DNA of 64,000 nucleotides from Combretum micranthum (lineage: Eukaryota > Streptophyta > Magnoliopsida > Myrtales > Combretaceae): NCBI GenBank assembly GCA_024138025.1, contig JAMXBD010000723.1, forward strand, positions 325,001 to 389,000. The letters run 5' to 3'. Shown piece after piece: positions 50,911 to 62,578 of this stretch. Position numbers and translations under genes: made by a program. The first letter of the stretch is position 1, and every line of letters starts with the position of its first letter. The notes under the pieces were generated by a model. It ran no database searches and was not told where the DNA came from. It saw only the letters and a program-made list of their open reading frames with translations.

Positions 50911-51910
50911 GGGGGAATATAAGCGTAGCTATCTATATTTAGTAATTATATATTTTAGTTATTAACAAATATCTATATTTAATAGTTGTGTATATTTTTG
51001 GTAGATGTTTATTGTGATCTTTGACTATATATATTTTGTATTGGTGTATATTTGGTAGTTGTATATTCTTAGGCCAAATTGTATAGGGTTAAGCAAAGCA
51101 TTTTTCTCCTATATATGGAGTTGTAAGATCTATGGAAAGAACAATAGTCTAATCTATAACTTATTTGTATTATATATGTATCTTATCCGATTATTCAATT
51201 TAGGAGTAAAATCATCATTTTTTCATCGATATCTGTTTTTTGATAAACATCTATTTAAAAATAAAAAAAATGATATCAAAATGACCACGATATGATGAAA
51301 CAATAGACACTTAGTGAAGAAGGTGGATGACAGTCCTTGTTTTAATGTTATCTCTTCTCTTAAATCTTGTTTTTTTTTTTTTGTTTTCGATTTGTTGTTG
51401 TTGATAAGCTTGGATCAATCTTAGAGAAAACCTAAGTCTTCTTTCTAAAAATTTTATCCGATCCTCTTAATGAACTTACCTATATTATTTTTATCTTTGA
51501 ATTCTTGTTAAAAATTATCAAAAAGAGCCAGATAAACATTGATAGATATGATTAGATTTGAAGTTATCTTCAATTTCTTTCTCGTAGGTATTCAAAAATG
51601 ATGATTCTAGTTGTAGGTGTTTGGAAATGGAAGTCCGGTGGTGATGAGTTGAGTTGCAAGTTCAAAAATAGGTCATACTGTCAATTTTTACTTTATATGT
51701 TTTTTTTTTTAAATTCGATTAACACTTATTGTGCAAATGTTGGGTGGTTTGGCTATGTCATCAGACAGAATTTATGATGTTGGCTTAGGCATGATTTGTG
51801 TCATCGAAAAGTTAAATGAGGTATTAAATTGATTTTTTTAAAGTCTGGATAATTAGTTGCTCTTTTTGGTAAATTTTAGGTACAATTTGGGTCATTAACC
51901 CCTTTTAATA

Positions 51911-53289
51911 TTAAATTGATTTGTTTTCTTTTACTTTACAATCATGTATATTGTAATAGAAATATAGAGCCTAAAAGAACAAATAGAATAACTATGTCCG
52001 TATTAACTATTTAATATAGTAGTAACTAGATTTATTTACATGATTACAAGTCAAAAGTAAATAATTACTGTAATCAACATAAAAGCAAAATGATCCATCC
52101 CTTTGAAAACTTTAAACAACCACACAATTTGTATAATTACAATTTTTTTTAAAACATATATAATTTTGTATAAACATAGAAGACGACTAAAAAATCACAT
52201 AAAACTAATGTTTAACAAGTTTTTATGTGATTAAATAATAGTATTCACCTTGAAAAATATCTCAAAATTAGGGGTATTAGAGTAATTACAAATTTTAGAT
52301 ATTCCTTTCCTATATAAACCTTCAACCCAAGATACCTTTGCCCCTGCAAATTTCCAAAATTCTTAATCCTTCGATTGTAGGAGTTCTTAATGGATACAAC
52401 TATCTTTTGGAATCCTAAGGCTTTCAAAAACTCTTTGAAACATAAGATCCTTTTTTAAACTTTCAACCATTGTTCCTTTATATCATAACAAGAATTAATA
52501 GCAACTTCATGAAACCTTGATAGAATATTGTTGGTATTTAACAAAACCAACAAAATATTGAAGGTAGTAAGGATCACCATAAAATATTCCTTATATTTTG
52601 ACCAATGCAAGTGAAAATGGGGTTACTCCATCGGCAAAATTAAGATAAAGTTGAGCTAAAAGATCCAAATTCTTTGGTATATAGGGATCATTATGGATGA
52701 CTTAGGACCTTGAAGCGAGATTTCTAGTGATCTACAAGTTTTATGTAAAGAAAACTAAACTTTATCTTATTATATGTTTATTCATAGATTTTAGTATGGA
52801 GTTAGGATGAAAGATTATGAATTATAGCATTCGTGAAATAAAATGTGGTCATGAAATGAAACTAGATCTAATAGGAATTTTAATTAAAAGTTGGATCCAA
52901 AGTATGTATGACATAGGAAAATAAAAAAATTTAAAGTAAAGATAAAAAATAGCCATAGGATAAGGATCAAAATAAAGAAAGACACAAACTATAGGAGAAA
53001 AACATAAAAGAAAAAATATCACAACAACACTAGGATAGATCGACTCAGGATAGACCTCTAATCTAACTATAACTTGATAGGAGATTAATACCGATGATCG
53101 GCTGAGGCAGGCTAGTCAACCACCATATTAACCCTTTCTTTAGTCGATAAGATTTGACTAAGGGTAACCTGTTAAAATCTATAATCAAATCTAAGCTGGA
53201 TAATCTATAAAATAAGTCAAATTGAAGAGAAACTTGAAAAAATTTAATTATGATAGTGATTGTCTTGTGATTAATCATTGATGAGTAAT
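51911..53289. other. Intergenic, no gene seen
   Basis: AT-rich spacer. Short frames (52245-52427 and 53063-53326, both minus) have no recognisable motif. Confidence 0.45.
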
Positions 53290-53297
53290 TATTAAGG

Positions 53298-54022
53298 GGG
53301 AGATGATTCAAGGTAGGTAAACTCATACCCTACCTTGTAAAATATAGGGTACAAAATTTTGTACCTAGAATTTACGCAATAGTACCATGTATCCAACCTG
53401 TACCTTATAAAACTCACAGGGTATAAGGTACCCAGTGGAGCTTGTCCTTTTTTTTTTCTTTTTTAAATTTCAAGTTGTAATATGTAAAACTATATTATTT
53501 ATATATATATTAATATAAATAACATTATAAAAATTAAAAAATAATTTCTAATATCACAAGTTTTACAATATGTAAAACTTGTTTATGTGTTAAGTTAAAA
53601 TATGTAACAAATACTTATAGAACCTGATTACATGATTTTAACAAAATTGTAAAACATCTAATAAGTTCTAAAATCAAAAGCTCTGAAAGCACATATGTAT
53701 TAATTAGTCTTAGAAGATTGATGACACTTCTTTACAACTATCGAAATTCATCCAAAATAAAAATTACAAGTACTTATATAATAAACTTGTACAAGTTTTT
53801 CTAAATAAAAGTTTTTAAAAATGTATTCTACATATGATAATCTTAACTAAAAGTGATTAGAAAATAAAAATAGAGCATTATTATTTATTTATTTTATATT
53901 TTAATTTTTTAAAAGATTACATATTTCAAGATAGGTACACCGTACGCTAGAACCTTTTACTCTATTGTATAAGTTTCAGGGTGGGTACATGGTATGAAAA
54001 CCTCATACTCGCATCATTCCCC
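53298..54022. mobile_element. Possible hAT-like non-autonomous element, 725 bp
   Basis: The left end GGGAGATGATTCAAGGTAGG and the reverse complement of the right end GGGGAATGATGCGAGTATGA are alike. Both subterminal regions hold repeats of GGGTA-AAGGTACC or GGTGGGTACAT type. The flanks TATTAAGG (53290-53297) and TATGAAAG (54023-54030) match at 6 of 8, compatible with an 8-bp hAT duplication. The interior is AT-rich and non-coding. The evidence is weaker than for the 9-bp group. Confidence 0.4.
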
Positions 54023-54323
54023 TATGAAAGTAAGTTCAAAAAAAAAAAAAGAAAAAACTAATACTTATACCCACCTTATACCCCTCAATAATCACTTGGA
54101 CCCCACTCAATTGAATAGAGTACAAGTGGGCATCCTATGTGAGAGGATTCCCTATTCACCTTAGTAAATATGTTGTTGTGTTTATAGAGTTTGGATTTTT
54201 AAGAGTTTACATGGACTCTATGTGAATATTGTTATTTGGTAGTTATGAATGATAGATTATGTAATAAATTAATTAATTTATATTTGAGTAGTATACATTT
54301 TATTGTTCTTGTTTATGTTTGTT

Positions 54324-54732
54324 GGGATAAAAGTAAATCAAGTATCTGTACTTTCAATTTTTGACAATTTGATATCTCATTTTTAAATTTTGAAAAATTA
54401 CTACTTGTACTTTCAAAGTATGCGTAATTCAACAGTGTCTTTGTTAAATAATATTTGATGAACATTTCTTTTAATGACATGATAATGGTAGACACTTAGT
54501 AAAAACTTATGAAAATCTAAGGATATGGTGGTAAATTACGAAAAATTGAAAGTATGGGCACTTAATCTATCATTATCCTATAATCAAAATAAACGTCCAC
54601 CAAATATTATTTAATAAAGATATTGAATTGCATATACTTTGAAAATACAAGCAATAATTTTCCAAAAATTTAAAGATGTGATACTAAATTACAAAAAACT
54701 AAAAGTATGGGCACTTGATATGCCGTTAACCC
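54324..54732. mobile_element. Inverted-repeat MITE, Mutator-like, 409 bp
   Basis: Arms of about 150 bp or more: the left begins GGGATAAAAGTAAATCAAGT, and the reverse complement of the right begins GGGTTAACGGCATATCAAGT. Both continue through ACTTTCAAAGTATG/ TTTTCAAAGTATAT and TTAAATAATATTTG. ATGTTTGTT is a perfect 9-bp duplication at 54315-54323 and 54733-54741. Almost the whole element is a palindrome, so a transcript would fold into a long hairpin. Confidence 0.88.
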
Positions 54733-54741
54733 ATGTTTGTT

Positions 54742-55500
54742 TATAATAAATTGTTTCTAAAAATACTAAATATATTGAGGCCAATTTTTGTTAAGTATTG
54801 GGGACTAGTGTTGATGTGTCATTTTTTAAACTGGTATTTTAAAAAAATTCACACCATATGCATTGTTTTTTCAACAACTGGGACATATGCTATACATAGC
54901 ATATTATTTAAACTATTCTAAAACTCTCGCTACATGTTTGTGAGACTATTTAGGAATTTTGTTGATGTGTGAAAGTCGAGTATTTAATGTAAATTGTTCT
55001 CAATGTATGGTCAATTCATGTTTATGCAACTATTTCGACTGTGTATAGGTTCGTGTTTGCAAAACTACTATTGGTACATAGGTGGAATGCATGTTTCTTG
55101 TGTTCTATCCTAAAATGGGTGTAACCTATGTTTATGAGGTGAAGTATGGGCTTGTACTATTGCTTTATGTTTTGTGATGGTTAATTGAATAAATATATAT
55201 AATTAAATAGTGCTTTGATAATTGATTAATTGTTGCATTAGTTCTATAAGTTACATGTGATTTGACATCATGTGCATGAGTTTGTTTGCCTTAGAATTCT
55301 CAGCCCTTGGAGCGATATCGATAATCTAGGAAGGAAATTTTGAGGTCAAAGCTCGGATGGATTTAAGGTACTTCTTCATGCTTCCCCCCCTAATCTCGTA
55401 TTCATTCTTGACTTGTTAAACAATGAGTATGAAATGTAAAGAGATCTTGAGCCTTTCTCCCCTAACAACTAATATTTCTTACTTGAGACTAGTTACCAAG
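54742..55500. other. Intergenic, no gene seen
   Basis: AT-rich spacer between the MITE and the Tat-lineage relic. No domain recognised. Confidence 0.4.
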
Positions 55501-55629
55501 GCTTCACATTTGGCCTTATTATGGCTGGTGTTGAACCTAAACTTTAATACTTAGCAGACCTTTGCACCAAGTCTTACTCCATTCTCCTATTAAGTGGATG
55601 AACCATCACATGGAGAGTCTGGTTTGTCA

Positions 55630-55870
55630 TTATCATTGATAACTTCTTCCTCTTTAGTGTACTCAGCAACAAGGTTTGCTAAGACTTATGCTTTTTTGAC
55701 TTCTCAAGGCCTATATTGGACTATATACACATTAAGCTCTATCGTATACATCATCATTTGACCTAAGGCATCTTGCTTATTTATGATGCTTCATAGTGAC
55801 TGGTCAGTCAAGATGATGAGGTCACCATTGTTAGGGCGAATTTCACCTCTTTCGCTTGACATATTTGGCA
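55630..55870 (-). pseudogene. RNase H remnant, Tat-lineage gypsy
   Basis: Minus-strand reading gives LIILTDQSL, IINKQDALGQM, YTIELNVYIVQYRP and LANLVAEYT. These match the 'VVLTDQPLR.IL.KPDASGRMVKWAIELSEYDI.Y.PR.AIK.QALADFI.E' block of Tat elements. In-frame stops present. Confidence 0.75.
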
Positions 55871-56405
55871 TTTTTATTGATATTGAGGTAGTGTATTGTC
55901 ATAATTTAGGAGATGATTAGCATGATGGCCAATTTGGGAAAAGATATTGCAATTGGATTAAAGGAAGACGACGAGCTCAATCTCCTTATGGTCAAAAGGC
56001 ATCGAAGTACTATTCTTTAAGGTCGAAAGGCATTGACGTCCCTAACTACATTGTTTGCTCAAAGCCACTATTTAGATGGATCTCCTTAGTCAGCTGTCTT
56101 GTTCACCCTTATTATCTAGACTTTCTTCTACTTTCTACTTAAAATACTTCTTCCTTTACCAAGGCCTTCATAAGTAATGACCTTGACAATTTTTTGTCTC
56201 TATAGCATATGCCAACCCCTAGAGGAATGGGAAATTTAGCCTTCAAATGCACCATCGAGGAGAACATCCTAAAGGCAAACTATCTTAACTAACTAAAAAT
56301 GATGTTATAAGGCAACCAATAGTCTAACACAAAGAACTCAATGTTGCATCTGATGACACTGTTATCATTGCCAAGCTTTATGGGAATGGTGATGATGTTC
56401 TTGGC

Positions 56406-56612
56406 CTATACTGGTTGGTTATTGAAGCCATATAAGTCATGATCAAGTGGCTTTGGTTGCTGTTGAAGCTTAGTAGCGATCATCTTGTAGGTATGGTTGA
56501 AGATGATATTTGCACTACTCCCTATGCCTACCATAACCTTGTGGACATTAAATTTGGTGATCCTAGATGAAAAGATTAGGGAATCTTGGTGGGAAGTTTG
56601 AATCTCCTCCAA
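56406..56612 (-). pseudogene. Retropepsin remnant, Tat-lineage gypsy
   Basis: The frame has SHQDSLIFSSRITKFNVHKV, then MVGIGSSANIIFNHTYKM and PLDHDLYGFNNQPV. It follows the Tat pattern 'HDALV.S..I....V.RVLVD.GSSV.ILF...F..M......L.....PL.GF....V'. The catalytic aspartate of D-x-G-S-S is replaced by G, so it would be inactive. Confidence 0.85.
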
Positions 56613-56859
56613 GTCATCCTTTAAGAAGGATAAAAAATTATCTAATATCGGTTATAGGCTCATGACTTGCTTATCATTTAGAGCATTAGCCATGCTAGAA
56701 TAGCTCAACTAATGGCATTGATGATACCATTGAGGCCATGGTTAAGGTAGTTTTTACGGTTCCCTTCATCTTTCGAAGAGGCCACTCAATATGACTCTTT
56801 AAGTTGATGATGTACTCCTAAATGTAGTCATGTTGAATAGTGTCTTCAAGGGCATTCTT

Positions 56860-56945
56860 CAACTAATAGCACTTATTAGAATTGTGGCCATGATCTTAGT
56901 GGTAATTACGATACTTGCCGAGTTCTTGTTGCATGGAGTTGGCCC
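56860..56945 (-). pseudogene. Gag zinc-finger-like segment, Tat lineage
   Basis: Minus reading QQELGKYRNYH, then a stop, then DHGHNSNKCY and LKNALEDTIQHDYI. This is the conserved 'KYC.FHRDHGHNTE.C..LK..IE..I..GYL' segment with the first Cys and Phe lost. Confidence 0.75.
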
Positions 56946-57259
56946 TTATTCTAAGGGGCCAAAGGAAAGTGCCTGTTACAGACCTCCATGAATATTTTCC
57001 CCAAGCGTTTGTTAAGGGGAAGTGAACACCATGCAGTTGACAAAGGGACATTTAAGTCGACTTTCCTCCCCCAAAGAGGATGAGGACTGATCTTTATAGG
57101 AATCAAGCTCTTATCCTTCTTTTGGTTGGGATCCTTTTGTGCTTTAAACCTCAACTAAGCTGCTTCTTATCTTGTGCTTATATTATCTTCTTAGATAATA
57201 TGTGTCTTAGCCTTCTTTAGGAATTAGTCTAAGCTTTCAAGCTTGTTCTTAGCATGGAG

Positions 57260-57530
57260 TTTGAAAAAATCCCCTAAGGAATATATACCCTATGTGGTAG
57301 TGTTTAGGGCAACCCCCTGATCAAGTTCGGATATCTTTAAGACTGTTTTGGAGAAACATGCCACATAATCTTGCAAAGGCTCTTTTGAACTATGCTTCTT
57401 GAGATACAAAGACAATGTATCCTCCTTTGGTGGTTTGCTAGCCATAAAGTGCAATTTGAACTACTTAGCAAACTCATGGAAGCAGGAGATAAGGTCTAGA
57501 GATTGTGCTAGCTAATGCTCCACTCATTGT
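57260..57530 (-). pseudogene. Gag capsid remnant, Tat lineage
   Basis: Minus reading: HEFAK, FKLHFMASKPPKEDTLSLYL, SSKEPLQDYVACFSKTVLKI and ELDQGVALN. Matches 'F...F...F.ASR..KKT...L..V.Q...ESL.DY..RF....L.V..LD...A' of the retrotransposon gag family. Confidence 0.85.
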
Positions 57531-57885
57531 GGTGGTGGTAATGATGGACTTCTCTCATGACTATGCAAGTTGGTGGAGTGATTTTCAATGAATAGCTTGT
57601 CATTGATTTGCTTGAGTTAAACTACTCGAGTTTGAAGTATTTATGCTCTACAATTTCCTAGTGTGCTTTTGTATCTCTTCATTCTACACCCCAGACTGTA
57701 ATGCAGATTCTCTAGTTGATCAACAACTTAAGTGTTTTTTAGGGTAGTGCTCTTGCTTTTCATTGTTATTTCCATTAATGATAATTGGATTGGTGATTTT
57801 CAATAAAGATTGGTGGCTATTTTTGATTCCCAGAGATAACACCAAATGTTCACCTTAAATTTCTACTGGTAAAGTATTAAGCCTG

Positions 57886-59510
57886 TGTTGGTCCCGAAAA
57901 TAATCAAGAAGGGGGGTTGAATTGATTATTTCAGAAAATTAAAATTTTTGCCTTTAGAAAAAATCCCCTTTGATTTTAAGTTAAGAGAACAATATGAACA
58001 ATTAAACTGCTATAAAATAAATTGCTGAAATATAAATAGAGAAGGGATAAGAAGATCAGGCAAATATTTATAGTGGTTCTGCCTTGTGCGTCAGTCCACT
58101 CTTCCAGCTCCACGCTGGGATCCCCGTTATCCTACGGGTTGTGTTTCACTATATCAAATCAATTCCAATTACAAGCTTGTACAATCTCTCTGCTCGATTC
58201 TCACAGCTGTCTTCTAGTTACAATCGATCTACAGAGTCTAAACTTGTAAAAGAACTGTCACTCAAGAAGGTAACAACACGTTCCTTCTATAAAAGCTAAG
58301 TAGAAAGATACAATAGAAGATATATGCACTAATTTGAATTTTTTTTTAAAGATTATAAGAGAGTAAAGTCGGTTGTTTTTCCTTAAGAAAATTTTTTTGC
58401 TCGCTGCGTATTAATAGTTCTATATCTAATGTTCCTTATCTTTCACGTCCATAAAACTTGTTTGAGAAGATGATATCATATCCCATGTATCTTGGCAAGA
58501 ATCTGTTTCATCTTATCTAAAAAATCCAGCCGCTTCTTCCTCTGTAAACAAATCATATGATAAGTGTTGTTGAGATTTTGTTTGTTGCAATTTGTTGAAA
58601 ATATCTTGTTGAAATAAACTGGAAGTCCGTGATCTCCTCTTTTGATTTGAACAAGATATAGCATAATCTTCTTCTTGATATTCTTCTTGTTTATGCGTGA
58701 TCTTCTCTTGTCAATTTCCGTTGAATAAGCTTCAAGATATTTGCTGAATTTTAGTCCCATAAAATCTGGATTATGTTATTTATCCGATAGGGATAATAAC
58801 AAAATAATATGTATCATATCTTATCTAATAAATCATATCAACCTTATCTTTCAAGATATTTGTATATATCTTAAACAAAACTTGTCTCATTCAATCCTTA
58901 ATACTCGATCTTTAATTTCCGAAGGCTCTACAAATAACTTTGATATGTAAATAACTTTCAATAAATCTTTGTTAAAAAAGAAAATCCCATGATATCAAAT
59001 CCAACTTAAATGAAACACATCAAGTATATTACCCAAATATACTTGACAAGTGGAGCTGGGTATTAAAAATATCATATTTTTAAAATATAGGTAAATCTGG
59101 AAAATTCCGTATTAAACCTAACAATTCTAAAACAACTTCTGACAGACTTATTTTTCATAGCTAAAGGTTCTGAAACATCTTCTGACTAACGTATTTCTTA
59201 CTTCCGAAAACTTATTTTTTATTTCCTAAGGTTCTGAAGAAACTTCTGACTAACATCATCAAAGCTTAAGCATAACTTCTGATTTTCCTTCTGACTTTAA
59301 TAAAACTTGATCATGCTTTATTTTCGTGTAAGATGAAGATTATGAACTTGCTTCTGTCTATATAATTATAATCAAAATGAAGATTCTGAACTATGGAAAA
59401 TCAAATAATATTTCAAACAGTATTGAACATATTCGAAATTAATAAGATAGATATATCAATTAAATTTCATCTTTTGTCATCATCAAAATCATATTAGAAT
59501 AATTCCAACA
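57886..59510 (+). mobile_element. Solo LTR, 1625 bp, TGTTGG...CCAACA
   Basis: Begins TGTTGGTCCCGAAAATAATC and ends AATAATTCCAACA, giving a 6-bp terminal inverted repeat. The flanks GCCTG (57881-57885) and GCTTG (59511-59515) match at 4 of 5. The paralogous sequence at 63236-63245 is continuous (GGCTTGTAAAG), which is the unoccupied site. The interior has a conserved LTR-like block, GTGGTTCTGCCTTGTGCGTC, but no protein. It resembles plant Ty1/copia LTRs from memory; orientation is provisional. Confidence 0.88.
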
Positions 59511-59584
59511 GCTTGCAAACCTTAAGATGAATGTGTGGGGGCCTACAAGATGGAGAAATCATGAGTAGAATAGTCGAAGGTATC

Positions 59585-60207
59585 TGATGAGAAAATGAAC
59601 CATGCTAATCTATGTACGAGACCTGCTAACGAAATTGGAAACAAAATCCTTGGATCATTCTAAGAAATCAGGTGGAAACCACAACCAATTGCCTATATGG
59701 AGGCAAGAACCTTGGTAAAGTTGAAGACACCACAACCGGTGATGGCAAACCGATTGATAAGTAAAAGGGGCTGAATGACACGGGAAATTATCGATAAGTT
59801 CAAAACGAACTCACTTAGGAATTCCAAAGAGAAAACTCTCAAATTCATTTTATAATAAACGTCATATGTTAAAAGCAATGTGTTTATATAAGCTTTAATT
59901 ACCCTTAAAACTAAGCTACTAACAATTAAAACAAGGAACTATCAAAAGACAATAAAGAAATGCAAAAGGACTCCTAATCTAATGAAGATTGGCGGCTCAG
60001 AATACCCAAGGCCGATGGTGCTACAATGAAGGCCAACTGATTCTTCAAGTAAGCTGGCAGTATATAACTCTATGACCTGCAACTTTGATCCTTTAATACT
60101 TTATTTTTTTGAGTTATTTTGATCTCTATCACTTATGTGTTTCCTGAAGCTCCAACTCTCTTTGAAAAATCTTATTCTTCTTTGTTGTCGCCATTTGATT
60201 CTCATCA
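59585..60207 (-). mobile_element. Solo LTR, family TGATR...YATCA, 623 bp
   Basis: Plus strand begins TGATGAGAAAATGAACCATG, parallel to TGATGCGATAAAGAACCATG of the copy at 38997, and ends TTGATTCTCATCA. The flanks GTATC (59580-59584) and TTATC (60208-60212) match at 4 of 5. The second Tat LTR copy reads GAAGGGTTATCCAATG here without an insert (63303-63318). Confidence 0.85.
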
Positions 60208-60733
60208 TTATCCAATGTGGTTATTTTGATTCTTAAGTCAGTAACTTGTAGGACATGAATTTAATAGGATAAAGACAAGAGTATATATATGTAGATGATT
60301 TACCATTGAATCAAATAGCTTATTTATAAAAGAGGAGATCATGGCAGAATTGGCAAGTGGATCACCATAATAATAAGTGGATCCTTATATATTAGGAAAG
60401 TGCATACCAATATATCTTTCCATTATGGCGATTTCCTAGATCATCATAATGTGTTAAAGATAGCTAGCCACATTTGCTAACTACTCATCTGGCATGATGT
60501 TGACTTGATGAGTTGTAGTTTTATAGGGAATGTCCCATGGTGTCTACTCAAATATTAGGCATGGAGTGATTGAGTTATAGTCAATTGGGGTGGCTCGGTT
60601 TGACTTTGCATAGCTTGTCCAGCCCATTAAAGGTTGCTTATGCCTAAATAGTTAAACCTATGACCTAAATCAATTGGTTTGAGCCTAGAGAACTCATGTA
60701 TAAAACGACTTGTCAACAAACTAAAACGTGTAT

Positions 60734-60759
<26 letters not shown>
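60734..60759 (+). repeat. (CT)n microsatellite
   Basis: About 13 uninterrupted CT units followed by a T run. Confidence 0.9.
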
Positions 60760-60764
<5 letters not shown>

Positions 60765-60947
60765 ATTTGAGGTTGATATCTTTTTTTCATTTAAGTGGTC
60801 ATAGTTTAACATGCCATCAAATATTATGAAGTTCTCTTTGGTTGTCTCATTTTATATATTGTGGCATATTGATCTAATTATTATTCCTGACTTGTAGATA
60901 TGATAACCTCTTTCTGGCGTTAGTTTCTCTTCTCTGGTGATAGCTAT

Positions 60948-61430
60948 ATGTTAGGTGCTATTAGGCCTTCTCAATCCCAAAAGTTAGCTCATGAGGTGAG
61001 GCTTTTCCTCACACTTATAAAGCAGTATCCTGCCCCTTCCACAACCAATGTGGGATATCCCAACATCTCCCTCTATCACACATCGGGCCATATGATTAAC
61101 CATCCATGTTTGGCTCAACCGAAGATGTTGCAAAACTAGGCTCTGATATAAGAGAGAAAAAACACAATATACATACTCCTAAGTCTAGAGAAAGATCTAG
61201 AGAGAGGATTTGTTGTGAATCCACCGGGTTGTGGTGTGATTGAGAGAGCCATTAATACAAACTAGTGAAGATTGTGTTTGTATTCCATTATTATGTTAGT
61301 GGAGTCTTTTTTCGCGCGGTGGAGGTTCCACGTTTTTTCTCCACATTGGGGTTTTCCACGTTAATCCTGGTGTTTATCGTCTATTTGATTTCATTGTATT
61401 TGTTAATCAATTAGACAAGAAGAAAAAGAG
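60948..61430 (+). mobile_element. Copia-type LTR fragment
   Basis: Contains AATGTGGGATATCCCAACAT, GGCTCTGATATAAG, GGATTTGTTGTGAATCCACC, GTGTTTGTATTCCATTATTA and GGGGTTTTCCACGTTAATCC. The last, with the preceding TTCCACGTTTTTTCTCCACA, is a frequent end-region motif of plant Ty1/copia LTRs. Neither terminus nor a target duplication could be fixed, and no coding region follows, so it may be a solo LTR or a truncated end. Identification rests on remembered motifs. Confidence 0.5.
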
Positions 61431-61794
61431 CGATCTTTTCTTAATAAAGTGTTAAAGGCGTGATCTTTCTTTGAACATGGAAAATAGGGGACTTGTGTGA
61501 AGAGTTTATAAGAGGGAAGACCCATTAACTCATTGCCTTCAGGTTTTGGGTTATAGATGGTGTCAAAAGCCCAATTGTGTATCTTTCACAAAACCCATCT
61601 GATTTCTCCCCATTGAAGACATACTCCATATCCCTAAAAATATAGCATGGTGCAAATTCTAAAATAATTGAAGATGTATATAGTGGTCATGTATGATCAC
61701 CCTTCATTTTCTGCTTTTTTTTTTTTTCAGTGTTGTTTTTCTCCTACTTAAAGTTTTACAATTACTCGTCAAATATATATTTTCCTTTCAACCA

Positions 61795-61830
<36 letters not shown>

Positions 61831-62578
61831 GTTTCATATTTGTTGAAAAGATTCAATCTTCGTGTTTTGGATTTCTACATTCATAGATTTTCTTGTTTCT
61901 ATATATATATATATATATATGCACAAACTGTGGATATAATGATCTATGGAAAATTCTATCATTTTGTTATTTTTTAATAGGACTACTTATCCATTATTTA
62001 ATAATTCATATGCGCTAAAAAAGTTCAATTTTTTTTTTTTTTTTTGTCAATCGTTGTCCTGTTCGTCACGTGCCATATGCCACGTACCAACCACAAGATT
62101 ATTAAATAAAATAGTGACTTCGTAATTTCCTCATGATTCATGTAAGAAATTAAAAAAAAAAAATTAAAACACACCAATGCGTATACGTTTCGTTTATACT
62201 TTATACCATGTGGAAATTATTATTAACACGACGTGGTTCAAAGACAAATCAAAATCTGACAGAATTAGTGATTGGCAAAACAAAAGTGGACTGGAAAGAG
62301 GACAACATGAGTGGCTTATATTTCCAACCCTCATGATTGCATGTGGATGGCGATGATTCCCTTTACCTCGGAGTCAGACCAGATCCTAATATTCGAAGCA
62401 TTAGAATTGAACTTCCTTTTTATAAATTAATTTGTATACTATGGGAAAGGTTCCTAAGGTTTAAGATATATGCAAATGCATAATAGATACACAATTTTTT
62501 CTTAATCAAATTAATAGTGGAATAAAGCATCATTAAAACAAATATCTGTCAAACATTTATCATCATAATCAATCCATT
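61431..62578. other. Intergenic with microsatellites
   Basis: (TA)n tracts lie at 61800-61826 and 61901-61920, and poly-T at 62031-62045. The 62060-62400 part is of moderate composition with no recognisable frame; it lies downstream (3') of the carrier pseudogene and may be inherited flank of the parent gene. Confidence 0.45.

Larger units (their letters stand above)
49898..51150 (+). mobile_element. Ty1/copia element with most of its interior deleted
   Basis: LTRs of about 235 bp at 49898-50134 and about 50920-51150 share ATCTATATTTAGTAATTATA, GGTAGATRTTTATTRTGATC and TTTTTCTCCTATATATGGAG. Next to the 5' LTR is TAGTATCATAGCAG, close to the TGGTATCAGAGC primer site. The interior holds only the end of the copia polyprotein (RNase H) and a purine tract (TTGAGGGGGAAT) abutting the 3' LTR. 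Gag, protease, integrase and RT are missing. It lies inside the 49150-51901 element. Confidence 0.85.
49150..51901. mobile_element. 2.75-kb long-inverted-repeat element, Mutator-like, carrying a copia insertion
   Basis: The left end GGGTTAATGACCCAAATAGT and the reverse complement of the right end GGGTTAATGACCCAAATTGT are almost identical. The arms remain alignable for about 250 bp (AAATCATACCTAA/ AAATCATGCCTAA, GATGTGGCCAAACCA/ GACATAGCCAAACCA). The flanks TTTTTAATA (49141-49149) and CTTTTAATA (51902-51910) match at 8 of 9. The interior left over after removing the copia copy (about 49440-49890 and 51155-51590) shows no transposase, so this is a non-autonomous derivative. Confidence 0.8.
55500..57846 (-). 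mobile_element. Decayed Ty3/gypsy element, Tat lineage, internal region
   Basis: Minus strand, right to left: primer/leader TTTGGTGTTATCTCTGGGAA at about 57826-57845, resembling the TTTGGCGCCGTCTGTGGGAA leader of Tat/Ogre-type elements; gag (about 57530-57260); zinc-finger-like segment (about 56940-56860); protease (56612-56406); and RNase H remnant (about 55870-55630). RT is absent or unreadable, so a deletion lies between protease and RNase H. Many stops. The LTR begins at 57847 and holds two solo LTR insertions. Confidence 0.8.
57847..60947 (-). repeat. LTR of the Tat element (split by two solo LTRs); outer end not defined
   Basis: The LTR edge is TGTTCACCTTAAATTTC at 57847, next to the leader. 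LTR sequence is seen at 57847-57885, 59511-59584 and 60208-60330, all matched by the second copy at 63205-63426. From 60330 to about 60950 there is no second copy to compare, so the outer end is unknown. This last part includes a (CT)n microsatellite. Confidence 0.6.

Noticed and set aside
60734..61920. CT and TA runs as possible regulatory elements
   Set aside because: Simple microsatellites with no nearby gene start; no evidence of function.
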